The notes beneath the pieces were generated by a model, which worked only from the letters and a program-made list of their open reading frames with translations, was not told the origin of the DNA and ran no database searches. From an uncultured Bacteroidota bacterium (GTDB lineage: Bacteria; Bacteroidota; Bacteroidia; Chitinophagales; Chitinophagaceae): a DNA stretch of 64,000 bases. The DNA lies in NCBI GenBank assembly GCA_903938445.1, contig CAJADG010000032.1, forward strand, positions 1 to 64,000, given 5' to 3'. Below, piece after piece: positions 46,578 through 56,084 of this stretch (positions are counted from its first letter, which is position 1; the number at the start of each line of letters is the position of its first letter). Made by a program: the position numbers and the translations under genes.

Positions 46578-47537
46578 ATGAGTTTTTTAGGAAAATTATT
46601 CGGGAAAAAAGAGAAAGAGACATTAGATCAAGGCTTAGAAAAAACCAAGCAAGGATTTATTGAACGTATCTCTAAAGTCATTATTGGCAAAACTTCCGTG
46701 GATGATGAAGTACTCGATCAATTAGAAGAAGCATTGATTGGTGCAGACGTAGGTGTGGATACAACCCTTGCTATTATTGATAAAATTCAAGAACGCGTTA
46801 AGAAAGATAAATACCTTTCTACTTCAGAATTAAATAATATTCTGCAAGCAGAAATTGCTAATATTTTAGTAGATGCTCCTGTGGATCAAATGGGATTTGT
46901 TCCTCCAGCAGATAAAAAGCCGTATGTCATTTTAGTAGTAGGCGTAAATGGAGTAGGCAAGACAACTACCATTGGTAAATTAGCGCATCATTATAAAGCT
47001 GCTGGCAACGAAGTGGTATTAGGTGCTGCAGATACTTTTAGAGCAGCTGCTGTTGACCAATTAACTATTTGGAGCGAAAGAGTGGGTGTGACCATTGTTA
47101 AACAAAGTATGGGTTCCGATCCAAGTGCAGTAGCCTTTGATACCATTCAATCTGCGATAGCAAAAAAAGCAGATGTAGTATTAATAGATACTGCAGGACG
47201 TTTGCATAATAAGGCACATTTAATGGATGAATTGAATAAAATTAAACGAGTTATTCAAAAGCAATTACCCGATGCACCTCATGAAGTAATGTTGGTATTA
47301 GACGGATCCACTGGTCAAAATGCATTAGAACAAGCTAAACAATTTATGGCAGTTACCAATGTAAATGCATTGGCAATTACAAAGTTAGATGGCACTGCAA
47401 AAGGCGGAGTGGTATTAGCTATCGCGCATCAATGCAAAATTCCTGTAAAATATATTGGTGTAGGTGAACAAATCAATGACCTACTTTTATTTGATAAAAA
47501 TGAGTTTGTAGACTCTTTATTTAGCTTGCTTAAATAA
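46578..47537 (+). CDS. ftsY: Signal recognition particle receptor FtsY
   Basis: This SRP-receptor GTPase at the membrane acts in co-translational insertion. An N-terminal basic/acidic segment (FGKKEKETLDQGLEKTKQGF) leads to the four-helix N domain and the SRP G domain. The G domain shows G1 GVNGVGKTTT (122-131), DTFRAAAVDQL, G3 DTAGRLHNK, G4 TKLDGTAKGG and the closing GVGEQINDLLLFD. At 319 residues it lacks the long acidic A domain of enterobacteria, as is usual for the phylum. Confidence 0.96.
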   Translation: MSFLGKLFGKKEKETLDQGLEKTKQGFIERISKVIIGKTSVDDEVLDQLEEALIGADVGVDTTLAIIDKIQERVKKDKYLSTSELNNILQAEIANILVDAPVDQMGFVPPADKKPYVILVVGVNGVGKTTTIGKLAHHYKAAGNEVVLGAADTFRAAAVDQLTIWSERVGVTIVKQSMGSDPSAVAFDTIQSAIAKKADVVLIDTAGRLHNKAHLMDELNKIKRVIQKQLPDAPHEVMLVLDGSTGQNALEQAKQFMAVTNVNALAITKLDGTAKGGVVLAIAHQCKIPVKYIGVGEQINDLLLFDKNEFVDSLFSLLK

Positions 47538-47583
47538 AAATCAATAATCACCGATCATCCAATATTTTTCAGGCAACTATTTG

Positions 47584-48102
47584 TTAGAAAGTATATCTAA
47601 CGCCAATACCTCCTTGATTTTTAAAATAGGCTTGTATGATACTAAAAGAAGGTTGCCAATCAAAACTAATATTAATTGGAGAGTTCTTTACTTTATAATC
47701 AAGCCCAATAATCCCATCAAATCCAACAGCAATATTAGAGTTGCTTGTACCTAAATTGGTTTTCTTAAATTCATCGCTCCATATTCCAAAATGACCACCA
47801 TAGCCATAAAACCAGGTGAGCTGATCGACATCAGCTATGGGTGCATAAAATTCCTTAACTATAGATAAGCTAAGTCCGTCTAAAGTAACGTATCCTATGG
47901 CCTCAAAGGCTTTATTGTTTTTAGTAAATTTTTTATAAGAAATAGCGCCAGGAAACATTTTGACACCAATAGCACTTGTATAGCCTTCGGCGTATAAGTG
48001 TTGTTGTCTATTCACGGTAGTGTCTAATGTAAATTTTTGAGCAAAAGCACTTAAAGTGATAAAGCTTAAAATCAATAAGGTGGTGATATGTTTTCTATAC
48101 AT
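47584..48102 (-). CDS. Small outer-membrane beta-barrel-like protein of unknown function
   Basis: A signal peptide (about 1-22, ending SAFAQ) is followed by about 150 residues of alternating polar and hydrophobic strands with aromatic ends (YGYGGHFGIWSDEF, GLDYKVKNSPINISFDWQP). The C-terminal GGIGVRYTF ends in Phe, typical of outer-membrane barrels. I do not recognise the family beyond this outer-membrane beta-barrel pattern. It is convergent with ftsY (46 bp) and divergent from the polyprenyl synthetase gene. Confidence 0.75.
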   Translation of the reverse strand: MYRKHITTLLILSFITLSAFAQKFTLDTTVNRQQHLYAEGYTSAIGVKMFPGAISYKKFTKNNKAFEAIGYVTLDGLSLSIVKEFYAPIADVDQLTWFYGYGGHFGIWSDEFKKTNLGTSNSNIAVGFDGIIGLDYKVKNSPINISFDWQPSFSIIQAYFKNQGGIGVRYTF

Positions 48103-48178
48103 AACGATTGTTTGGGGGTATCACAAAATTAAGGGGATTTGCTAAAAATTGACTGTTTATTAAATGCTAAAATTTGGT

Positions 48179-48186
48179 TAGGTTTG
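48179..48186 (+). promoter_or_regulatory. -7 box TAGGTTTG next to the prenyl synthase gene
   Basis: It is a perfect TAnnTTTG ending four bases before the ATG, which predicts a leaderless transcript. Confidence 0.5.
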
Positions 48187-48190
48187 TAGT

Positions 48191-49156
48191 ATGTTAAGTT
48201 TCCAAGAATTATCTGCAGATTTCAATAAACAATTTGAAACAGCTCATTTTCCGGATAGCCCTGCATCCTTATATGAGCCAGGCGAATATTTTTTACAAAT
48301 AGGTGGAAAAAGAATTCGCCCCGTGATGTGTTTATTAGGCAATGAGTTGTTTAGTGACATACATAAAGATGCTTACCAAGCTGCACGTGCCATTGAACTA
48401 TTTCACAATTTTACTTTAGTTCATGACGACATGATGGATGAAGCATCCTTACGTAGGGGAATGCCAACGGTTCATACAAAATACGATGCTAATACCGCTT
48501 TATTAGTGGGAGATGTGATGTTGATTCGTGCTTATGAATTCTTACAAAATTTACAGCCTACTTATTTGCCTAAAATTTTAAAAATATTTAATCAAACTGC
48601 AAGAGAGGTTTGTGAAGGTCAGCAGTTGGATATGGATTTTTCTAAAATGCAGGACGTAACAATGGATCAGTATATCCATATGATTACATTAAAAACATCT
48701 GTGTTATTAGCAGCTAGTTTAGAGATAGGCGCAATTATAGGTGGGGCTAGTGAAAATAATTGCCAACATTTATATGAATTCGGTAAAAAAATTGGAATTG
48801 CTTTTCAAATTCAAGATGATTATTTAGATGCTTTTGGGAATGCTGCGGATTTTGGAAAGGAAGTGGGTGGTGATATCAAACAAAACAAAAAGACATTTTT
48901 GTTATTACATGCTTTGTCAGTGGCTAATCCTGAACAAAGAAAAGAATTAGATACTTTACTAGTTACTAATAATGAAGATAAGGTTGAAAAAGTACTTGCA
49001 ATTTTCAACGCTTGTGGTGTTGCAAAATGGGCGGAGGATTTAAAAACTAAATATATGCAAGAAGCTTTTGAACACTTGGAATCTATTGCTGTGGTAAATG
49101 CAAGAAAGCAACCACTTATTGATTTAGCGAACTATTTAATGAACAGAAATAAATAA
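48191..49156 (+). CDS. Polyprenyl diphosphate synthase (class I trans-prenyltransferase)
   Basis: It condenses isopentenyl units head to tail. Both aspartate-rich motifs are intact: LVHDDMMDEASLRRG (first, near residues 78-92) and IQDDYLDAFG (second, near residues 208-217). GKRIRPVMCLL and the KTSVLLAASLEIGA chain-length region also fit. The product (farnesyl, geranylgeranyl, or longer for menaquinone) cannot be set from sequence alone. The amino-acid permease follows after nine bases, probably in one transcript. Confidence 0.93.
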   Translation: MLSFQELSADFNKQFETAHFPDSPASLYEPGEYFLQIGGKRIRPVMCLLGNELFSDIHKDAYQAARAIELFHNFTLVHDDMMDEASLRRGMPTVHTKYDANTALLVGDVMLIRAYEFLQNLQPTYLPKILKIFNQTAREVCEGQQLDMDFSKMQDVTMDQYIHMITLKTSVLLAASLEIGAIIGGASENNCQHLYEFGKKIGIAFQIQDDYLDAFGNAADFGKEVGGDIKQNKKTFLLLHALSVANPEQRKELDTLLVTNNEDKVEKVLAIFNACGVAKWAEDLKTKYMQEAFEHLESIAVVNARKQPLIDLANYLMNRNK

Positions 49157-49165
49157 AAATCTCTA

Positions 49166-50863
49166 ATGAGCTTATTCAGAAAGAAATCGATTGATAAAAT
49201 TGTTCAGGATGCAGCAGCAGGGATGACTGATGGTCATAGTGCCAATGGATTAAAAAAAGAATTAGGGGTCAAGGATTTAACGTTCATGGGAATAGCAGCC
49301 GTAGTTGGTGCGGGTATATTTTCAACGATTGGAACAGCAGCATTTCATGGAGGACCAGGTATTTCATTATTATTTATTATCACTGCAGTGACTTGTGGTT
49401 TTAGTGCTTTGTGTTATGCCGAATTTGCCAGCAGAGTGCCCATTGCAGGAAGTGCTTACACTTATGCCTATGTTACCTTTGGAGAATTAATAGCATGGAT
49501 TATTGGATGGGCATTAATTTTAGAATATGCCATTGGCAATATTGTAGTGGCCATAAGTTGGAGCGGTTATTTTGTAAATTTATTGGAAGGGTTTCATATT
49601 CATTTGCCTGGTTGGTTGTCCACTAACTACGAGCAAGCTGAGCAAGGTTATGCCGAAGCATTACAACATTTAAAATCGGGGGGCACGCAGGAAACATTTA
49701 GCAAATTAGCTAGAATTGGCTATGATGCCATGACCAATGCACCCCTAATTGGTGGATGGAGAGTGATATTAAATGTACCAGCTTTAATTATTGTGGTATT
49801 AATTACCATGTTGGTATATCGTGGAATAAAAGAAAGCAAAAAAAGTACCAATGCAATGGTGATTTTTAAAATTTGCATTATTATTGGTGTTATTATTTTA
49901 GGTTTCTTTTATGTGGATACTGCTAACTGGACTCCATTTATGCCCAATGGTTTTAAAGGAGTTTTAGCAGGGGTATCGGCTGTATTTTATGCTTATATTG
50001 GATTTGATGCCATTTCAACAACGGCAGAAGAATGTAAAAATCCACAACGTGATTTACCTAGAGGGATGATTTATTCTTTAATAATTTGTACCGTATTATA
50101 TATTTTAATTGCGTTGGTTTTAACAGGCATGGTCAACTATACCAACTTAGCAGTAGATGATCCTTTGGCATTTGTATTTGAAAAAATTGGGATGCATAAA
50201 ATAGGTTACATTATTTCCATTAGTGCAGTAGTTGCGACCACAAGTGTTTTGTTGGTTTTTCAATTAGGACAACCAAGAATTTGGATGAGCATGAGTCGTG
50301 ATGGTTTATTGCCAAAGAAATTCTCTAATGTGCACCCAAAATTTGGAACCCCAGCATTTGCAACTATCATTACTGGAATATTTGTGGGTGTACCCTCATT
50401 ATTTATGTCCATTAGTAGAATGACCGACTTAACAAGTATTGGTACTTTATTTGCTTTTGTATTAGTATGTTTCGGAGTATTGGTACTACCTAAATTAAGT
50501 GAAGGAACAAAACGTCAAGCATTTAGATTGCCCTATATTAATGGTCAATTCATCATACCTATTTTAGCAGCCATTTTTATTTATATTGGTCAAGGAAGAA
50601 TCAAAGCTGCATTTACTACTACAGCAATAGATAGCTACCAAGAAATATTGTACTTAGTATTTGTATTTATTTTAATCATAGTAGCTTTATTTAGTTTCTT
50701 GCGAAAGTATTCAGTCATACCCATTATTGGCGCTTTGTGCTGCTTGTACTTAATGATTGAAATACCTCCAGTAAGTTGGTTGTGGTTCTTTATTTGGATG
50801 GCATTAGGTCTTGTACTTTATTCAGTTTATGGTCGAAAACATTCCAAATTAAGCGATCAATAA
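49166..50863 (+). CDS. APC-family amino-acid permease
   Basis: This 565-residue inner-membrane transporter of the cationic amino acid transporter type has about 12-14 helices. The first is GIAAVVGAGIFSTIGTAA, with the unwound GAGIF substrate segment near residues 45-62. YAEFASRVPIAGSAYTYAYV is the second hallmark. SAVFYAYIGFDAISTTAEECKNPQRDLPRG, cited in parts, is the CAT-type signature. A long loop between helices 3 and 4 (about 155-190) is unusually hydrophilic. The substrate is unknown; basic amino acids are typical for this family. Confidence 0.9.
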   Translation: MSLFRKKSIDKIVQDAAAGMTDGHSANGLKKELGVKDLTFMGIAAVVGAGIFSTIGTAAFHGGPGISLLFIITAVTCGFSALCYAEFASRVPIAGSAYTYAYVTFGELIAWIIGWALILEYAIGNIVVAISWSGYFVNLLEGFHIHLPGWLSTNYEQAEQGYAEALQHLKSGGTQETFSKLARIGYDAMTNAPLIGGWRVILNVPALIIVVLITMLVYRGIKESKKSTNAMVIFKICIIIGVIILGFFYVDTANWTPFMPNGFKGVLAGVSAVFYAYIGFDAISTTAEECKNPQRDLPRGMIYSLIICTVLYILIALVLTGMVNYTNLAVDDPLAFVFEKIGMHKIGYIISISAVVATTSVLLVFQLGQPRIWMSMSRDGLLPKKFSNVHPKFGTPAFATIITGIFVGVPSLFMSISRMTDLTSIGTLFAFVLVCFGVLVLPKLSEGTKRQAFRLPYINGQFIIPILAAIFIYIGQGRIKAAFTTTAIDSYQEILYLVFVFILIIVALFSFLRKYSVIPIIGALCCLYLMIEIPPVSWLWFFIWMALGLVLYSVYGRKHSKLSDQ

Positions 50864-50898
50864 ACATTGTCATTTACGTAAGTTTTAAAAGAGAAATT

Positions 50899-51927
50899 GT
50901 GAAGTATCAGATAGGGGACGAGATATTAGTTTTACACAGCAATGAGGAAGGCAGAATCATTGAAATCATGAATGATAAAATGGTAATGATTGAAGTGCGT
51001 GGTGTAAAATTTCCAGCCTATATGGATCAAATTGATTTCCCCTATTTCAAAAGGTTTACGGAGAAAAAATTATTTCCACAAAAAGCAGCTCCTCAAAAAA
51101 TTTATGTTGATCAAATACCTAAAGAAAAGGTTGTCAAAAATGACAGCAAAGATGAAGAAGGTGTTTGGTTAAACATCATCCCCAAATTTAGTTTAGATGA
51201 TTTTAATGATGAAGTGGTGGATAGTTTAAAAATTTTCTTATCCAATCGAAATAGAGTTAGTTATAATTTTATTTACGATCAAGCTTTTACCAACGAAAGT
51301 AATTTTTCGATTGAATCAACTATTGCTCCTTTCACTGATTTTTATATTCATGATATTGCTTTTGAAGATATCAATGATAGCCCAAGTTTTTCCATTGATT
51401 TTTCATTAACTGAACCGCATAAAAAAAAGGCGGATCATTTTGAAGCTATTGTGAAAATTAAACCCAAGCAATTATTTCAAAAAATTGAAATTTTAAAAGA
51501 AGACGATAAAGCTAATATTAGCTATCCTTTATTCGAAACTTATCCTGATAAAGAAGAAGATAATTATATAGCTATTGATATATTACGTAATGCTGGCTAT
51601 AAAGTATATGATGTTTCTAAAATCAAACAAAACATACAACAAGCTCGCTCTGTGATTGATTTGCATATTGAAAAAATTATGGATAGGCATAACCATTTAA
51701 GTAATGCCGAAATTTTGCATTTTCAGTTACAAGAATTTGAAAAGTGGTTTGAATTAGCCCGACTTAATCATTTACCTTCTATGATAATTATTCATGGAGT
51801 GGGTAAAGGAAAGTTAAAGCAAGAAATACATGATTTATTAAAAGTGAAGCAGGGTGTAAAAAGCTTTATCAATCAATACTCCGATTTTTACGGTTATGGA
51901 GCAACTGAGGTTTTTTTTGAGTACTAA
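50899..51927 (+). CDS. DUF2027 protein with C-terminal Smr (MutS2-type) domain
   Basis: This cytosolic protein has about 342 residues. The N-terminal segment KYQIGDEILVLHSNEEGRI is an SH3-like strand pair. The middle region (DUF2027, about 120-230) is beta-rich. The C-terminus is an Smr domain with DLHIEKIMDRH and IIIHGVGKGKLKQEI, the motifs of Smr nucleases and nickases. It lacks MutS ATPase domains, so it is not MutS2 itself. I chose the GTG at 50899. The open frame extends upstream to 50776 but overlaps the permease end and reads as another gene's frame. RNA or DNA substrate is unknown; Smr proteins act in ribosome rescue in other bacteria. Confidence 0.85.
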   Translation: MKYQIGDEILVLHSNEEGRIIEIMNDKMVMIEVRGVKFPAYMDQIDFPYFKRFTEKKLFPQKAAPQKIYVDQIPKEKVVKNDSKDEEGVWLNIIPKFSLDDFNDEVVDSLKIFLSNRNRVSYNFIYDQAFTNESNFSIESTIAPFTDFYIHDIAFEDINDSPSFSIDFSLTEPHKKKADHFEAIVKIKPKQLFQKIEILKEDDKANISYPLFETYPDKEEDNYIAIDILRNAGYKVYDVSKIKQNIQQARSVIDLHIEKIMDRHNHLSNAEILHFQLQEFEKWFELARLNHLPSMIIIHGVGKGKLKQEIHDLLKVKQGVKSFINQYSDFYGYGATEVFFEY

Positions 51928-51943
51928 TTGCTTTTTTAATTAC

Positions 51944-51951
51944 TACCTTTG
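51944..51951 (+). promoter_or_regulatory. -7 promoter box TACCTTTG of rnpB
   Basis: It is a perfect TAnnTTTG ending about ten bases before the first conserved nucleotides of RNase P RNA. Confidence 0.5.
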
Positions 51952-51961
51952 TTTAACTACA

Positions 51962-52296
51962 AACCCGAGCTATCGTGGTAAGCAATTGCCAAGGAAAGTC
52001 CGGACAGCATAGGGTAACCCACCGGTGAATAGCCGGCGTTCTCGCAAGAGGGCAGAGAAAGTGCCACAGAAAATAACTACCTCGCAAGGGGAAAAGGTGA
52101 AAACGTGAGGTAAGAGCTCACGAATAAGACAAGTAATTGTTTTATAGGGTAAACCTTGGGTGCTGTAATGCCACGTATAGGAACGCTTGAGAGCGACTCG
52201 TTCAAGTTCCAGGGTAGGCAGCAAGACTTCATCAGTAATGGTGAGGCTAGATAAATGATAGTTTAGAAACAGAATCCGGCTTATGAGGCTTGTAGT
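51962..52296 (+). ncRNA. rnpB: RNase P RNA (bacterial class A)
   Basis: This is the catalytic RNA that matures tRNA 5' ends. Universal segments are visible: AAGGAAAGTCCGGACA near 51991 (CR-I), the GGGTAACCCACCGGTGAA-like stretch after it, CCAGGGTAGGCAGCAAGA near 52210, and the complementary 3' segment ACAGAATCCGGCTTAT near 52270 (CR-V), closing P4. The size of about 335 nt matches class A RNAs of the phylum. Exact ends are estimated. No protein-coding frame here is real. Confidence 0.93.
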
Positions 52297-52352
52297 ACTT
52301 TTTTATTTATTGAATTATTAAACAAGCACCTTTGGGTGCAATAGAACTGATC

Positions 52353-53439
52353 ATGACGATAGAACAAATTAAGCGCATGAAGGACCAGGTAAGTGTCCTA
52401 AGGAGGTTTCTTTGACGTTGACAATCGTATACAAAAAGTAGATCAGGACAAACAAATGTCTTTGTCTCCCGGTTTTTGGGATGACAATACCCGTGCTACG
52501 GGCATCATGAAAGAAATAAAATTGAATGAATATTGGATTCATCTTTTTCAAAATGTGGAATCCAGTGTAGAGGATTTTGCCGTATTATTTGAATTCTGGA
52601 AAGGGGGTGATGCCACAGAACAAGAAACCAAAGAGTCATTTGATAAAGCGGTTTCATTCATTGAAGACGCTGAATTTAAAAGTACACTTAATAAGCCCGA
52701 AGACGAGCTTCCTGCAATTATGCAAATCAATCCAGGGGCTGGCGGAACCGAGAGTCAGGATTGGGCCGAAATGCTATTAAGAATGTATAGTATGTATGGA
52801 GATAAACAAGGATGGACAGTAACTTCTTTAGATTATCAGGAAGGAGATGGCGCTGGAATTAAATCAGCAACTATTCAGTTTGATGGACCTTTTGCCTATG
52901 GATTTTTAAAAGCAGAATCTGGTGTACATCGTTTAGTAAGAATTTCACCTTTTGATAGTAATGCACGTAGACATACCAGTTTTGCATCAGTGTATGTATA
53001 TCCTTTAATTGATGACAGTATTGAAATTACAGTAAGCCCAGCAGATATTGAATGGGAGTTTTATCGTAGTGGTGGTAAGGGTGGACAAAACGTAAATAAG
53101 GTAGAAACAGCCGTGCGTTTAAAACATATTCCATCTGGTATTATTGTTGAGTGTCAACAATCTAGAACACAGGGAGAGAATCGTGAAATTGCCATGAAGA
53201 TGTTAAAGAGCAGATTGTATGAGGAAGAGATGCGCAAAAAACAAGAAGCATTAAATGCGACTAACTCAACCAAGAAAAAAATAGAGTGGGGCAGTCAAAT
53301 TCGATCTTATGTTTTTCATCCTTATAAAATGATTAAGGATCATCGAACTGATTATGAAGTAGGAAATGTAGGCCCTGTAATGGATGGAGAAATTGATGGC
53401 TTTATAAAAGCATATTTAATGTCGGAAAAAGAGGTTTAG
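52353..53439 (+). CDS. prfB: Peptide chain release factor 2 with programmed +1 frameshift
   Basis: RF2 recognises UGA and UAA. The first 20 codons from ATG 52353 end in CTT TGA C at 52410-52416, preceded by AGGAGG at 52401-52406, the classic +1 recoding site. After skipping T52413 the frame continues at GAC 52414 through [20 protein letters not shown]. The anticodon-like tripeptide SPF follows in [12 protein letters not shown], and GGQ lies in [14 protein letters not shown]. Total is about 361 codons, normal. If only the downstream ATG at 52456 were used, the protein would lack its start. The convergent OstA-like gene overlaps its stop by four bases. Confidence 0.95.
52401..52416 (+). promoter_or_regulatory. 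prfB programmed frameshift signal
   Basis: AGGAGG TTT CTT TGA C comprises an internal Shine-Dalgarno-like AGGAGG, a three-base spacer, a slippery CTT and a poor-context TGA. When RF2 is scarce, slow termination at TGA lets the ribosome shift +1, so RF2 controls its own synthesis. Confidence 0.93.
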
Positions 53440-55040
53440 TCCTTAGGAGAAAGAATCTCAAACTTGCTTTTTGGTCTTAAATCTTCCTGCCATTTAAACC
53501 CTTTAATACGCATATCCTCTTTGGGTGTCTGTCCTAATGGAGACATTTTACCAACCATTTGATTCACGAATTTTACTTTTGCCACTTCATTGTCTTCAAA
53601 ATCAATTTCAATGGATTGTGCAGACGTATGATTGATGCCGATAAATTTCTTTTTATCATCTAAAGCAAAATAAATATTTTCTGCTGCTCCTTTAGTTTTC
53701 ATTTTAGTTAAACTCCCATCATTAAACCAGGCTGATAATCTATTTCCTTTTAATTGATTATAGTAATTAGTGGTATCCACTCGATTAATGGCAAATGCGT
53801 TATTAAAAACAGATAGTTGCTCTGGTTTTTTATTATTTACAAACATATAAACAGTATCGCCTGTGATTTGATTGCTGTTGGACCAAATGATTGGATTATT
53901 AAACAATCTAATAGTTGAATCACTTAAAGCATAAAATAAACTATCGCATTTAGCTTGTAGTGAATCTGAATATATTTTTACATGATGAAATGCTTCAAAG
54001 TATTTATTGAGTGTAGTGTCATTTGTTTTCCCTGCACTATCCCTTGCACTTTTAAACGACCTTGTTAAATCAGTCACTTTAGCTGAATATAATGTGTCAG
54101 CAGTAATATATAGGGTGTCTCTTTTTTGTTTAATGAACAGAGTAGGTAATTCAGTAGCTAATAAAATATCTTTTTTTCTATTTGTTTTAATATTGTTAGC
54201 CATTAAATCGAAACTTAAACTGTCCTTTGATCGATATACTGCATTACCCCTAAATTCACCTAAACCCAATGAGTCATCAATGGCCATTTCGTCAGCAATA
54301 AAGGTGTAAGTACTATCATCAATAGAGGAGCGTTCATATAAATATCCTTTGCGAGTTCCTGTATTATAATTCCCATTCTTAGTTCGAATAATTCTTGATT
54401 TTGAAATTATTTTAGTGGGACTAATGAAATTAGATAATTGAGAATAAGTATTATATTCTAATGTGTCCGTAGTGATATGACTTTCTGGATCTTTTAATTC
54501 CACCTTTTTTCTAAAAATAACATCTCTTGTAATACCATAATAATAACCTTCGGTGCTGGTTAATATTGTTTTATTTCTTACAAGTTTACCCCCTTTTTTA
54601 AAGTTTCCAATTTTTACGGAAACATCATAATCTAAAGAGTCGGTTGTTAAAATTCCTTTTCCATCTGTGAGTTTAACATGCTTTCTTAAAAATGCCTTTT
54701 TGGTATTTCCTAAATACTTTAAATAATCAGCATAGGTTTGAACACTGTCTGCATCATTGATATGTACATTGCCAAATCCTTCAAGTTGATTTAAAGTAGT
54801 ATTTAAAATTAAACTGTCTCCAAAAAGTAAAGTTTTCCCTTGTTTGATTTTAACATGTCCAACTAAAATGAGATAGTCCATACTATCTTTCTTTTTTACA
54901 TTGTAGGTTTCTGCAGATAAAAATTCAATTAATTTACTATTGCTATCAATGGGGGCATTCGTTCCACCTAATTGATTTTGCGCATTTAATTTAAATGTTA
55001 GGCAACAAAGGAGTAAAAGAGATATACCTAGCTTCTTCAT
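53436..55040 (-). CDS. OstA/LptA-like periplasmic protein
   Basis: A signal peptide (about 1-20, ending LNAQ) precedes repeated OstA-type strands such as [38 protein letters not shown] and [21 protein letters not shown]. Each layer of this beta-jellyroll resembles the LPS-bridging LptA fold, here with several stacked units (534 residues, much longer than LptA of about 180). It probably bridges LPS from inner to outer membrane with LptD encoded nearby. It shares its operon with the MlaD-like gene, whose stop overlaps its start by one base. Confidence 0.85.
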   Translation of the reverse strand: MKKLGISLLLLCCLTFKLNAQNQLGGTNAPIDSNSKLIEFLSAETYNVKKKDSMDYLILVGHVKIKQGKTLLFGDSLILNTTLNQLEGFGNVHINDADSVQTYADYLKYLGNTKKAFLRKHVKLTDGKGILTTDSLDYDVSVKIGNFKKGGKLVRNKTILTSTEGYYYGITRDVIFRKKVELKDPESHITTDTLEYNTYSQLSNFISPTKIISKSRIIRTKNGNYNTGTRKGYLYERSSIDDSTYTFIADEMAIDDSLGLGEFRGNAVYRSKDSLSFDLMANNIKTNRKKDILLATELPTLFIKQKRDTLYITADTLYSAKVTDLTRSFKSARDSAGKTNDTTLNKYFEAFHHVKIYSDSLQAKCDSLFYALSDSTIRLFNNPIIWSNSNQITGDTVYMFVNNKKPEQLSVFNNAFAINRVDTTNYYNQLKGNRLSAWFNDGSLTKMKTKGAAENIYFALDDKKKFIGINHTSAQSIEIDFEDNEVAKVKFVNQMVGKMSPLGQTPKEDMRIKGFKWQEDLRPKSKFEILSPKD

Positions 55041-56038
55041 TAATTAACGGTGTCGGCTAAAGGCTTGGTTAATGGAGTAGTTTTATCTTTTTTTCCAAAT
55101 ACAGAAACATTGATATATCGTTTAGGGTGTGTTTTAACATCATCCACTAAAGTATTTACACTTTTAATCGTATTCTGTAATTGATTGTAAATGGCGGGGT
55201 CAGATAATAATTTGCTAGCAGTACCATTTCCAGTATTGATTGCGTGTAAGGTAATTGATAACTCATTCACTGCAGACTGAATACCTGTAATGGTTTTATA
55301 CAAGTCTGCATCTTTAATTTGCTTAGTAGTGCTATCTAAGTTTGAAACGATATCATTAATCTTTTTATTATTCTCATTTAGATTCTTCGTGAAACTATTT
55401 AAATTATTGGCGGTTTGTGCAATAGATCCATTTTGTTTTTGTAACATAGATTCAATGGATTCCATGGACTTATTTAAATTTTCAGTAGTTGTCGCCAGAT
55501 TTTTTATGATCACTTCAAGATTAGCTTTATTGTTTTCATTTAACACTAGATTGATATTTACTAAAACTTTTTGTAGCTCATTAATAGTTTGCTTTGTTTG
55601 TTCACCCAATGGAGAAAGGGTATTCATTAAGTCTCCTAATAAACTAGCAGCAGGAGCGGTTTTAATAGTGTCTTCTGATTTTAAGAAAACTTTAGAATCG
55701 CCTAAAACAATACTTATACTATTGGTGCCTAATGGGTTGTCTTGAATAGTTGCCACAGAATTATTTGGAATAGTGTAGGGATTATTTAATTTAATGGAAA
55801 CAATGATTTGAGATAGGTCAGCTGATTTATTTTCAATATCAAAAACAGATCCTATTTGAAACCCATTTACAAATACAGGATTTGATACAATTAAACCTTT
55901 AGTATCGGTATACTTTGCATATATAAAGTTGCCAGACTTGAAAATAGTCTTGCCTCTTAAAAAATTAAATCCTAAAATAATTAAAGTAATTGCAATGATA
56001 GTTAAAGCGCCTACTTTGGTTTCGTTACTTACCTTCAT
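55040..56038 (-). CDS. MlaD-like MCE-domain protein
   Basis: This protein has one N-terminal membrane anchor (VGALTIIAITLIILGFNFLRG, about residues 8-28) and a single MCE domain (about 35-115; YTDTKGLIVSNPVFVNGFQIG and GDSKVF). A long coiled-coil tail (about 140-310) is rich in Asn, Thr and Lys, with ENNKANLEVIIKNLATTTENL-like heptads. MCE proteins form periplasmic tubes that move phospholipids between membranes. No MlaE or MlaF genes are in the window. It probably forms an envelope-lipid operon with the OstA-like and amidase genes. Confidence 0.88.
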   Translation of the reverse strand: MKVSNETKVGALTIIAITLIILGFNFLRGKTIFKSGNFIYAKYTDTKGLIVSNPVFVNGFQIGSVFDIENKSADLSQIIVSIKLNNPYTIPNNSVATIQDNPLGTNSISIVLGDSKVFLKSEDTIKTAPAASLLGDLMNTLSPLGEQTKQTINELQKVLVNINLVLNENNKANLEVIIKNLATTTENLNKSMESIESMLQKQNGSIAQTANNLNSFTKNLNENNKKINDIVSNLDSTTKQIKDADLYKTITGIQSAVNELSITLHAINTGNGTASKLLSDPAIYNQLQNTIKSVNTLVDDVKTHPKRYINVSVFGKKDKTTPLTKPLADTVN

Positions 56039-56084
56039 CTTGTTTGTTGTTAGCTACTTACACAAATTTACCTAAAATAATTGG

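Noticed and set aside
50776-50898. Upstream extension of the DUF2027-Smr gene
   Set aside because: It overlaps the 3' end of the amino-acid permease in another frame and shows no conserved sequence before KYQIGDEI.
51970-52224. Minus-strand open frame of 84 codons
   Set aside because: It lies inside the RNase P RNA, whose conserved segments are clear on the plus strand.
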